DNA of 40,203 nt, from positions 1-40,203 of the forward strand of contig CAZLWE010000032.1 of the NCBI GenBank assembly GCA_964562985.1, given 5' to 3'. Below the pieces are notes generated by a model that saw only the letters and a list, made by a program, of their open reading frames with translations, did no database searches and was not told the DNA's origin. Made by a program: the position numbers and the translations under genes. Of the stretch, positions 23,430 through 32,254 are shown piece by piece. The stretch comes from SHLQ01 sp964562985 (lineage in GTDB: Bacteria; Actinomycetota; Acidimicrobiia; Acidimicrobiales; SHLQ01). Every line of letters starts with the position of its first letter. Position 1 is the stretch's first letter.

Positions 23430-25760
23430 ATGACACTTGACAACAACTCCTCGATAGCGGTGAACCATCAACAGAGCGAGATCGCCCTACTCAAGATGAA
23501 ATCGCCCACCCAAATGATCATTGCTGTCTCGGCGATACTCGCCCTGGCCCTGTCGCTGATGACCCTCATCGCCCCGGCAGCAGGTGCCGCCGACGTCAGC
23601 ACGACTCAATGTCAACAAACGCAGTCGGTGTTCAATACGGGCAGCTATCGCCAAGTGACCGGTGATCGCACCAACAACACCCTGTTCGACCTCGGTGTGC
23701 CCGTCGGGGTCAACGACGCGACGACCGCCCGAGCGGCCGTTGACTCCGTGGACTTCAACGCCACGCCAATCTTCGCATTCGAGGGTCACGACCAGAACAA
23801 CCACGCCTTCAACAATGCCGCGACACAGCGTGCGAACGTGACCGAATCAATCCTCGTGGTTGACGAGGCGACCTCGTTCCATCTGATCAGCGTCGACGGT
23901 GGAGCAATGAAGGTCGAACTCGGCCTCAACTGCGGCGCATACGCCGAGGAATCCTTCTCCTTCCACAACGCCAACTTCGAACAGACCCCAACGATCGCGT
24001 TGCCGGTCGGCGTCCACCGTCTGCGCACGACAAACGTCGACGTTGACGGCGGCAGTTCCTTCTTTGACCTCGCGGCCTTCAACAGCGACACCGGAGATTT
24101 CGAGTTCGACTTCACCGGGACGACCGTCATCTACGGCGAGATCGAACCAATCGACCCCGGATCTGACTTTGTGTTCAACACGACGGTAATTAACGACAAT
24201 GGTGGAACCGCCGCCCCAGCGGACTTCGCCGTGAACGCGAATCTCCCCGACGCCCTATGCCAGGCATTCTCCTACGCCTACGGCGACTTCAGCGCCGGCG
24301 GCTACTTCGGACGTACCGCACCACCATGGATCCCGACTGTTTCAGGCGACTACACCTTCACCGCAGAGGCAACCGCTGGCGCCTTCGGCGAGTGGCGCAT
24401 CGGCACGACTCGCACCGGAACCGAAATTCATGACGGCGACGTCAACCCCGCAAACATGATGACCGAAACCGTCACCGTCGCCCTTACCGCTGGGACTCCG
24501 TATTTCGTTGGCATGATCAACTTCACGGGCTCGATCAGCGACCCTCAGATAAACAGCAATTGCCCGGCGCCCTTCGATGCGGGCAACAACCCCGTGGCCG
24601 ATGGCGCTCTCGAAGTAGTTGCGAACGGTGGCGTCTTTAGCTCCGACATCAACGTGTTAGCTGGCTACACCCTCGATTCGGTCACGTGTGTCGAAGACGG
24701 CGCGACACTTCTCAACCTCACCGCTCCGGTCGATCAGGCTGCGATCACCGCTACTGCGGCCAGCGGCACGTCGACCGTGTGTGAGTACGTGCTCAACGAC
24801 ATAGCGACACCGGGGATTGAGCTCACCAAGACAGCGACCGTGAACGACGCCGATAACAACGGCATCAACGCAGGCGACACCATCACCTACAACTTCACAG
24901 TCACCAACACCGGCAACACCGCACTAACCAACATCACCATCACCGACCCGTTAGTCACCGTCACCGGAACCATCCCAACACTCACCCCAGGAGCCTCGGA
25001 CTCAACCACCTTCACCGCCACCTACACCATCACCCAAACAGACATCGACAACGGAACCGTCACCAACCAAGCAACCGCCACCGGACAAGACCCCAACGGC
25101 CAAGACGTCACCGACGACTCCGACGACCCAACCACCACCGACCACGACAACAACCCCAACACACCCGACACCAACAACGACCCAACCATCACCGAACTCG
25201 AACAAAACCCATCCATCGAGCTCACCAAGACAGCGACCGTGAACGACGCCGATAACAACGGCATCAACGCAGGCGACACCATCACCTACAACTTCACAGT
25301 CACCAACACCGGCAACACCGCACTAACCAACATCACCATCACCGACCCGTTAGTCACCGTCACCGGAACCATCCCAACACTCACCCCAGGAGCCTCGGAC
25401 TCAACCACCTTCACCGCCACCTACACCATCACCCAAACAGACATCGACAACGGAACCGTCACCAACCAAGCAACCGCCACCGGACAAGACCCCAACGGCC
25501 AAGACGTCACCGACGACTCCGACGACCCAACCACCACCGACCACGACAACAACCCCAACACACCCGACACCAACAACGACCCAACCATCACCGATGTGAG
25601 TCCGCCATCATTTGGCACCCCTCCAGCTGCCTTAGCCTTCACCGGCACGGAAAGCAGAACGCTTACGATGGCAGCCGTACTGATCACTCTGATCGGACTG
25701 GGATTGACCTTCGCATCACGCAAGAAGGACGACGAGGAGACGGAGAGCAGCCTGGCTTGA
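23430..25760 (+). CDS. Secreted surface protein with two identical DUF11-type repeats and an LAxTG sorting signal
   Basis: The 776-residue protein has a signal peptide (hydrophobic core about 29-47, likely cut after APAAGA near residue 53). An N-terminal region of about 400 residues without a recognised fold follows. Two identical repeats of the DUF11/DUF7507 type (about 464-589 and 597-722, period 133 residues) come next. Each starts IELTKTATVNDADNNGINAG and is rich in Thr, Asn and Asp, with calcium-binding-like Asp/Asn stretches. The end has a sorting signal: LAFTG (735-739), a hydrophobic helix, then ASRKK and an acidic tail. LAxTG is the motif of class E sortases in actinobacteria, so the protein is probably attached to the cell wall. 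Translation may start at ATG 23430 or at ATG 23496, which gives a more ordinary signal peptide; ribosome-binding sites are weak for both. Confidence 0.9.
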   Translation: MTLDNNSSIAVNHQQSEIALLKMKSPTQMIIAVSAILALALSLMTLIAPAAGAADVSTTQCQQTQSVFNTGSYRQVTGDRTNNTLFDLGVPVGVNDATTARAAVDSVDFNATPIFAFEGHDQNNHAFNNAATQRANVTESILVVDEATSFHLISVDGGAMKVELGLNCGAYAEESFSFHNANFEQTPTIALPVGVHRLRTTNVDVDGGSSFFDLAAFNSDTGDFEFDFTGTTVIYGEIEPIDPGSDFVFNTTVINDNGGTAAPADFAVNANLPDALCQAFSYAYGDFSAGGYFGRTAPPWIPTVSGDYTFTAEATAGAFGEWRIGTTRTGTEIHDGDVNPANMMTETVTVALTAGTPYFVGMINFTGSISDPQINSNCPAPFDAGNNPVADGALEVVANGGVFSSDINVLAGYTLDSVTCVEDGATLLNLTAPVDQAAITATAASGTSTVCEYVLNDIATPGIELTKTATVNDADNNGINAGDTITYNFTVTNTGNTALTNITITDPLVTVTGTIPTLTPGASDSTTFTATYTITQTDIDNGTVTNQATATGQDPNGQDVTDDSDDPTTTDHDNNPNTPDTNNDPTITELEQNPSIELTKTATVNDADNNGINAGDTITYNFTVTNTGNTALTNITITDPLVTVTGTIPTLTPGASDSTTFTATYTITQTDIDNGTVTNQATATGQDPNGQDVTDDSDDPTTTDHDNNPNTPDTNNDPTITDVSPPSFGTPPAALAFTGTESRTLTMAAVLITLIGLGLTFASRKKDDEETESSLA
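24819..25195 (+). repeat. 377-bp direct repeat, copy 1 (inside surface-protein gene)
   Basis: This stretch is identical, base for base, to 25218-25594; I compared the two line by line. It encodes one DUF11-type domain. Codon use is unusually C- and A-rich on this strand compared with the rest of the gene. Confidence 0.97.
25218..25594 (+). repeat. 377-bp direct repeat, copy 2 (inside surface-protein gene)
   Basis: This is the second identical copy, 399 bases downstream of the first, so the frame is kept (133 codons). A 22-base spacer lies between the copies. Identity at synonymous positions implies recent duplication or continuing homogenisation by recombination. Confidence 0.97.
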
Positions 25761-25789
25761 CGGCAGCGCTCTCGCTGGGTTCCAGTCGA

Positions 25790-25823
25790 GAGCTGTGGTG
25801 CCCCCGCCGAGCACCCACAGCTC
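25790..25823. terminator. Hairpin after the surface-protein gene, terminator-like but without T-run
   Basis: A 9-base-pair stem (gagctgtgg at 25790-25798 with ccacagctc at 25815-25823), extendable by TGC/GCA with one bulge, lies in the 81-base gap before the next gene on the same strand. No T-run follows, so intrinsic termination is doubtful. It may attenuate or only partly separate the two genes. Confidence 0.35.
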
Positions 25824-25841
25824 CCGCTGCATTGCGTATAC

Positions 25842-28800
25842 ATGACTCCCGCTGCCATGCATCCGCAACAAAATCAGTATGTCCCCTCGCCGTTAAATGA
25901 ACGTAAATCTCCGGGTAGTCACAGCAGCCCCGACTGCGCTACTTCTAATGGAGTGATATCGGAGCAGAATTCGTCGGTTGACATCCTCCATCGGCCCCGC
26001 CTTATAGAAGCAATCGCTGCCCGTTGGAATCACCGGGTCGTCGTTGTGGAAGCACCCGGTGGCTTCGGAAAGTCGACCCTGCTCAACCAAGCAATAGCCG
26101 ACAACACCCAAGATCCCCTCGGCACCGATGTGCTGTGGCGAGTTGGGGTCAACGACGTCGGGCCGCAACGGATCCTCGATCGCCTATTCAATGGTGTCGC
26201 GACAACGTTGGGCCAGCCGACTGTCCAGCTCCCCGGCCGAGTTGCCTTTGACGATCTGCTCCTGGCCCAAAGCCCACGTCGCGTTTGCCTCATCATCGAC
26301 GACGCGCACCGCCTGGAGTCAGACGCTCAAACCATCACCTCGCTCGTCGATGAATTGCCGTTGAACGTATCGCTCGTGCTGAGCGGACGGCCAATGCCCT
26401 GGCTCCCCCTCGTGCTCCAGGTTGCCCGCGGTGAGATGATGCGCATTGACCAACGAACCTTGGCATTCAACGACCGCGAGATGGACGAGTACGCCGACCG
26501 GAGTGGAATCGACGTCGAGACACTGCGCCAACAGGGAGGCTGGCCGGTGCTGGCGGTTCTTTCGCAAAGCGGGCGAGCGGGCGCCACCACCGATTTCCTC
26601 TTCAAAGAGATTGTGTCGGAGCTCGACGTGGACGTTCGACGGTCGTTGATAGCTGCCACATGCGTCGACGGTGCTAGCGAGAAGATGCTCGCCGCAGTGC
26701 GGGGCGCATCCGGTTCAGAGGTGGTGGACAACGTTGCCCTCTCCCGGATCGAAGACGAAAGATTGCGGGTGCACAACTTGTGGTGGGACGCGCGAGAGAA
26801 CGTCTTTGACGCCGGGGAGTTTCACGACGTTGCACTCCAGGTCTTTGCCTGGCTTCGCGATCATGACGCTCCCATCGATGCAGCGCTTCTCGCCCTCGAA
26901 ATCGACGAAGTCGACCAAGCACGAGAAGCGGTTCTCGATTCGGCCTTTGTTGGCGAACGATTCCTGAACCCGCCGATCATTGGTCGACTTCTCAACCGTT
27001 TCGCTGGACACGCCGAGGACGACGACCCCGTAGTCACCCTGCTACGAGTTCTGCTCGTGCGCGCCGACCCAGAAGAGCTCGACAATGCCCTTGAGCTCTA
27101 CGGCCATGCGCTCGACCGGTTCCGAGACGAAGACAATCTTCGCGGCGAAGCTGCAGCGTGGTTGGGACTGATAGACGTCCGCTGGACCCGTGGCGACGGG
27201 TTCGAGGCCCTTTCGGACATCTTCGAACGCCTGATCGAACTTCGTGCATTGGGTGTGTCGGCACTCGACCCCCTTGAACAGATCATGCCGGTCGTGTTGC
27301 ACGATGTACTCGGCGAATTCGATCAAGCACTTCTCGCGTGCCAGAAGCTCGACACATCGACGCTCACCCCGACGTGGGCCAACGTCATGGACATTTGGAC
27401 CGCGACGCTCGCTGGGCTCTGCGGAAGGCTTGACCAAGGACTGTCGGTGATCGAGGAGGCGTATGAGCGGACGAGATCTGACCTCAGTCTCTTTGGCTTG
27501 ATCCGCGCAACTTTTCTCGCCGGAGATCCATCTCGAGCCCTCACACTTCGCGGCGCCGGGCACCGGCTTTCGGTTCCGCACAACGACAGCTACGACGAAG
27601 TTCAGGTGGCGAGCACGGGGGCGATAATTGCCGCCTCGTGGGGCGAACACACACCTATGTCTGAGCTCGCCTTCGGACCGCCGCGAACCCGAGAAATCGC
27701 GTACGAGGCCATCGGCCGTGCCGCGTCGCTAATCGCAGCTCACGACGAACCGGGTGCCATTGCCGAGATCGTCGCACTTCTTGAGCAAACCGGTATATCG
27801 GATCTCATGAGCTTGGGCGAGGTCCGACGCTGGCTTCCCTATGGTTACGTCCTTTCAGAAACCCTTCGAGCCCTATTCGATGCTGAGGCAGAAAGCGCGT
27901 TACTCGGTCCCGACCATCAAAGTCGATGGGAGATCGCCCACGATCTCGTTGCGATGCGAAGCGGCAAGTCCCCGACTCATAAACACCCGAGCGCGGAACT
28001 CTTGTTCTGCACGCTTCCACTGGCGTGGTCGATCGACTACGTTTTGTACCTGCGGTCCTACGACGTCGACGCGAGCAACGAACTCCAGCTCGGCCTTGAA
28101 AGACTCGTCGGCGGGACTGTCGCCGACGAGCTCCGGTACGTAGCGCAGTCCGATCACCCAAAAGCCTCCGATGCATTTGGCATCCTGCGAGCAGCCCCGG
28201 CTCTTCCAGTCGTAGCTTCAAAGATTCGCACCGGGCAGAGCTGCGAGGTCATCATGGGCGAACGAAGTTCGGCCGTTCCAACAACTCCAGCTCGGGTCCT
28301 GCAAGCCTTAGCGCTGAGGGGCTCGATGAGCCGAACCGAACTCGCCGCGGCCTTCTGGGCGCAGAGCAACCAGGACAAGGCGGCGGCCAGTCTGCGTGTC
28401 GCTCTAAGCGCCCTACGAAAGCTGCTTGAACCGGAGCGAGCCAAGGGAGAGCCGAGCTTTCATCTACGAGCTGATGAACGCAGCGTCACGCTGCATTCAT
28501 CATCACATCTGACGGTCGATGTATGGACTCTCCAGACCCATGTTGACGAGGGGCGAGCGCATGAGGCGGCCGGACGCTCCCGATCAGCGGCCCTATCCTA
28601 TGCCGAGGTCCTCGACCGGTGGGATCTGGACATCTGCGCAGCACTCCGTGATACCGAGGCGTTCGAATTCGACGTTGAACGATTCGATACCGAAATCGCC
28701 GAAGCGGTCGTGCGCTACAGCGAGCTGGCCCTCTCATTGGCTGAACCGATGGCAGCGAGACGTGCGGCCATGCGGGTACTTCTGTCCGAGCGCTTCGAGG

Positions 28801-28952
28801 AACGGGCGTACCGGGTGCTAATCCGAGCAGCGCTACAAGAGGGCGACCGAGCCGAAGCCCGGCGCCAGGCCGACCTGTGCATGACCTGGTTCGACCGCCT
28901 CGGCATTTCGCCCACCGCAGATACAACACTGACGATCCAGCTCACGCAGTAA
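25842..28952 (+). CDS. Large STAND ATPase regulator with C-terminal SARP-type (winged-helix + BTAD) module
   Basis: The 1036-residue protein starts with a short disordered stretch and then a STAND/NACHT-type ATPase. Its Walker A is APGGFGKST (71-79) and its Walker B is VCLIIDDAH (148-156). A long helical-repeat region of TPR/MalT type (about 370-800) follows. The C-terminus has a winged-helix segment (about 815-885, with MSRTELAAAFW and ASLRVALSALRKLLEP) and a bacterial transcriptional activation domain (about 893-1025). SARP regulators such as AfsR carry the DNA-binding and BTAD parts first and the ATPase after; here the order is reversed. It most likely activates transcription in response to a signal sensed by the helical repeats. 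The ATG at 25842 is one of two close choices (the other at 25857). The target is unknown; the surface-protein gene just upstream is a candidate. Confidence 0.9.
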   Translation: MTPAAMHPQQNQYVPSPLNERKSPGSHSSPDCATSNGVISEQNSSVDILHRPRLIEAIAARWNHRVVVVEAPGGFGKSTLLNQAIADNTQDPLGTDVLWRVGVNDVGPQRILDRLFNGVATTLGQPTVQLPGRVAFDDLLLAQSPRRVCLIIDDAHRLESDAQTITSLVDELPLNVSLVLSGRPMPWLPLVLQVARGEMMRIDQRTLAFNDREMDEYADRSGIDVETLRQQGGWPVLAVLSQSGRAGATTDFLFKEIVSELDVDVRRSLIAATCVDGASEKMLAAVRGASGSEVVDNVALSRIEDERLRVHNLWWDARENVFDAGEFHDVALQVFAWLRDHDAPIDAALLALEIDEVDQAREAVLDSAFVGERFLNPPIIGRLLNRFAGHAEDDDPVVTLLRVLLVRADPEELDNALELYGHALDRFRDEDNLRGEAAAWLGLIDVRWTRGDGFEALSDIFERLIELRALGVSALDPLEQIMPVVLHDVLGEFDQALLACQKLDTSTLTPTWANVMDIWTATLAGLCGRLDQGLSVIEEAYERTRSDLSLFGLIRATFLAGDPSRALTLRGAGHRLSVPHNDSYDEVQVASTGAIIAASWGEHTPMSELAFGPPRTREIAYEAIGRAASLIAAHDEPGAIAEIVALLEQTGISDLMSLGEVRRWLPYGYVLSETLRALFDAEAESALLGPDHQSRWEIAHDLVAMRSGKSPTHKHPSAELLFCTLPLAWSIDYVLYLRSYDVDASNELQLGLERLVGGTVADELRYVAQSDHPKASDAFGILRAAPALPVVASKIRTGQSCEVIMGERSSAVPTTPARVLQALALRGSMSRTELAAAFWAQSNQDKAAASLRVALSALRKLLEPERAKGEPSFHLRADERSVTLHSSSHLTVDVWTLQTHVDEGRAHEAAGRSRSAALSYAEVLDRWDLDICAALRDTEAFEFDVERFDTEIAEAVVRYSELALSLAEPMAARRAAMRVLLSERFEERAYRVLIRAALQEGDRAEARRQADLCMTWFDRLGISPTADTTLTIQLTQ

Positions 28953-29028
28953 CACGCCACCTGCTCGGTCCACCTTTGATCGACTCCGGGCGCTCTTCGT
29001 CGTTCCACGAAAATCTTATCGCAGTACG

Positions 29029-29057
29029 TTGTGAATCGAACGTTTGTTCGTTAGACT
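29029..29057 (+). promoter_or_regulatory. SOS-type promoter: LexA box between -35 and -10
   Basis: TTGTGA (29029-29034) and TAGACT (29052-29057) form a promoter with a 17-base spacer. Within that spacer lies tcgaacgtttgttcgt (29036-29051), which matches the actinobacterial LexA box TCGAAC-N4-GTTCGA at 11 of 12 defined positions. LexA bound there would block RNA polymerase. It controls the DUF222/HNH gene, which starts 47 bases after the -10. Confidence 0.75.
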
Positions 29058-29104
29058 CGTAGTACTCGCCGGTCATCGATCATCAATCCGATTACGTCGA
29101 CGAT

Positions 29105-30325
29105 GTGTTGGCTCGCCTCGACACCGTCGTCGCCGATCTTGGCGAACTGTCGTTAGCTTCGTTGCCCGTTGAGCAGTTGAACCGTGTGCTGGTCCGTGAA
29201 TACGAGTTGGTGTCCCAAGCCCAGGGTTTGCAGATGGCCGCTATGCAAGAAGCCGAAGCCGCCGGGCTGTCGGCTCGCTACGGCACCCGCATACTGACCA
29301 CCCACTTGGCGAACGAAACCCACCAACCAACCAAAGCGTTAGGGTCTGCTCGTTCGGTCGCTCTGTGGTTGAACGACTTTCCGCTGTTGCACGAAGCGTT
29401 GATGGCTGGTGATTTGTTCCGGTCGCATGTGGCCGAGTTGAAAGCCATCGACACCCACCGCACCCACCACCTGTTGGTACGCGACCAGGCCATGCTCATC
29501 GAAGCAGCACGCGAAGTTGTGTGGACCGACTGGAAGAACGTTGTCGCCTACTGGCTCAACGCCGCCGACCCTGACGGCGAACTCACCGACTCCTCCAACC
29601 CAAACTACGGGATGCGGATTCGCACCAAAGCCAACGGCGACGTCTCAATAACGATCCTGCTCGACCCCGTGACTGGTGAAGCGTTCCTCACCATGCACGA
29701 CACCGAGCTCTCCAAACTTGAACGAGCCGAACAAGAAACGTTGAACAACAACCCGAACGCGCCCGTCACCTCATATGTACAAAAGAACTTGGACGCTCTG
29801 TTGCGGTTGATGGTCCGAGGGTGGCGACGACAGGACGGCACCTACCCTGACTTCCTCGTCAACATCGTCATGAGCGAGAAGGTCGCCGAAGACCTGTTGG
29901 CCCGCACGTACGGACACATCGACCCCTCAGGCGACAACCCACTCGACGTAGACCCCTACGAACTACCCATCGCATGGGACGACCTCGATAGCCGATGTGA
30001 AACCATCCGAGGCACACCCATACACCCCAAACACGCCCTCGGTGTCCTGCTAGCCGGCAAACTCCGGCGCCAGGTCATGACCACCGAATCAGAAACCACC
30101 GACCTCGGAACCGACGTCCGAGGATTCACCAAGAAACAACGCAACGCGCTCCTCGTACAACAACGCGGCCAATGCGCGCTGAACACCCAAACCCCATTCC
30201 GCTGGCTCCACGCCGACCACATCCAACCCCACAGCAAAGGCGGCCCAACCGATCTCGCCAACGGCCAAATGATCAACGGCGCCGAAAACCTCGCCAAACG
30301 AGACCGCTGGAACGACGAAGACTAG
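29105..30325 (+). CDS. DUF222 domain-containing HNH endonuclease (13E12-like family)
   Basis: The 406-residue product has a long helical DUF222 domain (about 1-300) and a C-terminal HNH nuclease domain. The HNH core is ADHIQPHSKGGPTDLANGQ (370-388), with catalytic-type His372, following LLVQQRGQCAL. The paired zinc-binding cysteines seen in some HNH proteins are absent; only one Cys precedes the core. These proteins occur in many copies in actinobacteria (the 13E12 repeat family of mycobacteria), and several mycobacterial ones are under LexA control. A LexA box overlaps the promoter here too. The start is GTG at 29105, followed by TTG, with no clear ribosome-binding site. It converges with the membrane gene ending at 30335. 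Confidence 0.92.
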   Translation: MLARLDTVVADLGELSLASLPVEQLNRVLVREYELVSQAQGLQMAAMQEAEAAGLSARYGTRILTTHLANETHQPTKALGSARSVALWLNDFPLLHEALMAGDLFRSHVAELKAIDTHRTHHLLVRDQAMLIEAAREVVWTDWKNVVAYWLNAADPDGELTDSSNPNYGMRIRTKANGDVSITILLDPVTGEAFLTMHDTELSKLERAEQETLNNNPNAPVTSYVQKNLDALLRLMVRGWRRQDGTYPDFLVNIVMSEKVAEDLLARTYGHIDPSGDNPLDVDPYELPIAWDDLDSRCETIRGTPIHPKHALGVLLAGKLRRQVMTTESETTDLGTDVRGFTKKQRNALLVQQRGQCALNTQTPFRWLHADHIQPHSKGGPTDLANGQMINGAENLAKRDRWNDED

Positions 30326-30334
30326 ATCAGACAG

Positions 30335-30760
30335 CTACCGCTCTGAGTCGTAGTTGCGGAGGATGAACAGTGCCGCACCAGCGAGAACCAGAGCGGGAAA
30401 CTTGTCGAGCAGCGTGAACCACAACCGACCGAGAACCGAGCCACCTCCAGCAATCAGACGGTTCAAGATGACGACGGTCGACCCTGCGGTGACCAGCGCG
30501 GCGGTGATCGTCGCTGGCTTGCGTACCTTCATGGAGATGGCGCCAGCCGGTGAGAGCGCAACCAGCAACGCGAGACCCAAGGTGAGGATGGCCATGGTCG
30601 AGCCCACTGGCTCAAAGGCCGTGGACACGAACGTACCCAGACCACCACCGCTATCGAGATCGTCTAGCCAACGCACCAACCCCGAGACCGCCCGAAGGCC
30701 AATCGCCAACATGAGAGCGACCGCAGTAATTTCGCGCGCCTCGTCACGCGAGAGGCGCAT
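30335..30760 (-). CDS. Small four-span membrane protein after nuoN (cluster 2), unknown
   Basis: The 141-residue product has about four hydrophobic segments (10-28, 53-72, 82-102, 120-136) joined by short loops, and a basic, short C-terminus. No family is recognised. Its ATG lies four bases after the nuoN stop, so it is very likely the last gene of the second nuo operon. An accessory or assembly role for the membrane arm is possible but rests on position only. Confidence 0.75.
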   Translation of the reverse strand: MRLSRDEAREITAVALMLAIGLRAVSGLVRWLDDLDSGGGLGTFVSTAFEPVGSTMAILTLGLALLVALSPAGAISMKVRKPATITAALVTAGSTVVILNRLIAGGGSVLGRLWFTLLDKFPALVLAGAALFILRNYDSER

Positions 30761-30764
30761 CGGC

Positions 30765-32252
30765 TCAGCCTCCGCTGGCGAGCACGGCCATCGCGTCTTG
30801 CGCGAGACCGTCGAGCAGTCCCGGGAAGATGCCGAACAGCAAGGTCACGATGACGGCGACACCAAGCACCACAGCGACCGTCGGCGGCACATCCACGCGA
30901 CCAGCACCCTCTTCAGGTTCGGAGAGGAACATCGCGATTAGCACACGGATGTACAGATAGGCACCGATCACCGCTGCCATCATTGCGACGATCGCGGTCC
31001 AATAACTGCGAGCGTCGACCGCTGCGGCAATCACTTCGAACTTGGCGAAGAATCCGCTCGTGAGTGGAACACCGGCCTGGGCCAATAGGAAAATCAGCAG
31101 CGCAAAGCCGAGCATTGGGCGGCGCTTAGCCAAGCCGTTGAACACATCGAAGCCATAGTCGTTATCGCCCTTCTCACCGATTACCGAAAGCGCACCGAAG
31201 GTGCCGGCGACGAGGAAGGTGTAGCTCGCGACGTAGAACAGCGAGGCGGCTGTACCGCGCTCGGTCGCCGCGAGCACGCCAAGCAAGATGAAACCGGCGT
31301 GACTGATCGATGAGTAGGCAAGCATGCGCTTGACGTTCGTCTGCACGATCGCGGAGACAGAACCGATGATCAGTGTGAGCGCAGCGATCACTTCGATCAC
31401 GAAACGCCAGTCGTCGACGACAGGCTCGAAGGTGACCGACATGATGCGCAAGAGCCCTGCGAACCCAGCGACCTTCACACCCGAAGCCATGTAGGCGACC
31501 ACCGGGGTTGGCGAACCGTCGTAGACGTCGGGTGTCCATGAGTGGAACGGTGCCGCGCCGACCTTGAACACGAGGCCGACGATGAGCAAGGCGAGACCGC
31601 CGAGCAAGAGGCCGTCGTCGGTCAATCCACCGCTGGAGAGGAAGTCGTTGATCACGACCAGGTTCAGGGAACCGGTCGCGCCGTAGATAAGGGCCATGCC
31701 GTAGAGAAAGAAGGTCGAAGAGAACGCGCCGAGTACGAAGTACTTCATACCGGCCTCCTGGGAGGTGTAGCGACGACGATGCAACGCGGCCAGCACGTAG
31801 ACGGCCAGCGAGAGGGTTTCGAGACCGAGGAAGAACACGATCAGGTCGTTGGAAAACGCCATGATCACGCCGCCGGCGCCCGACAACAGCAACAGGACGT
31901 GGATCTCTACCCCGTCGAGTTCCTCGCGCTCCACGTAGGTGTGCACGAGCAGCGCCGCCATCGCAACCGACAACGAAATCACCACACCCAAGAAGATGGA
32001 GAAGCCGTCGAAGCCAACCGAGGACGCAATGGTTGCGCCCGGACCTTCGTCACCGAGGCGGTCCCACAAGAACAGCCCAGCGATCGCTGCCAGCAGCGCT
32101 GCCGTAACCGTCCAGCCCGTGATGAACCACGCAGGTATGTCCTTGCGTATCGAGGTCATGGTCAAGATCAAAAGGCCAGCGACACCGAGGAACAGCATCG
32201 GGGAAAGGATCTGCCAATCAACGTCTGGCGTAATGACTTGCGCAAACAACAT
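30765..32252 (-). CDS. nuoN: NADH-quinone oxidoreductase subunit N (cluster 2)
   Basis: The 495-residue antiporter-like membrane subunit keeps the conserved charges: Glu in FLGLETLSLAVYVLA, Lys in GLVFKVGAAPFHSWTPDVYDGSPTPVVAYM, and the following GVKVAGFAG lysine. Compared with the nuoN at 8802 it is only moderately similar, so the two come from separate lineages, not local duplication. ATG start two bases after nuoM. Confidence 0.96.
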   Translation of the reverse strand: MLFAQVITPDVDWQILSPMLFLGVAGLLILTMTSIRKDIPAWFITGWTVTAALLAAIAGLFLWDRLGDEGPGATIASSVGFDGFSIFLGVVISLSVAMAALLVHTYVEREELDGVEIHVLLLLSGAGGVIMAFSNDLIVFFLGLETLSLAVYVLAALHRRRYTSQEAGMKYFVLGAFSSTFFLYGMALIYGATGSLNLVVINDFLSSGGLTDDGLLLGGLALLIVGLVFKVGAAPFHSWTPDVYDGSPTPVVAYMASGVKVAGFAGLLRIMSVTFEPVVDDWRFVIEVIAALTLIIGSVSAIVQTNVKRMLAYSSISHAGFILLGVLAATERGTAASLFYVASYTFLVAGTFGALSVIGEKGDNDYGFDVFNGLAKRRPMLGFALLIFLLAQAGVPLTSGFFAKFEVIAAAVDARSYWTAIVAMMAAVIGAYLYIRVLIAMFLSEPEEGAGRVDVPPTVAVVLGVAVIVTLLFGIFPGLLDGLAQDAMAVLASGG

Positions 32253-32254
32253 GA

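Noticed and set aside
23251..23436. Minus-strand 61-codon frame upstream of padR
   Set aside because: It crosses the PadR operator and the surface-protein promoter region, and its product has no features.
24819..25594. The two identical repeats as a CRISPR array or insertion-sequence ends
   Set aside because: They are long, in frame and encode protein domains. There are only two, with no array of short spacers and no transposase.
25790..25823. Hairpin as a proven intrinsic terminator
   Set aside because: The stem is good but no T-run follows on either strand, so it is listed only with low confidence.
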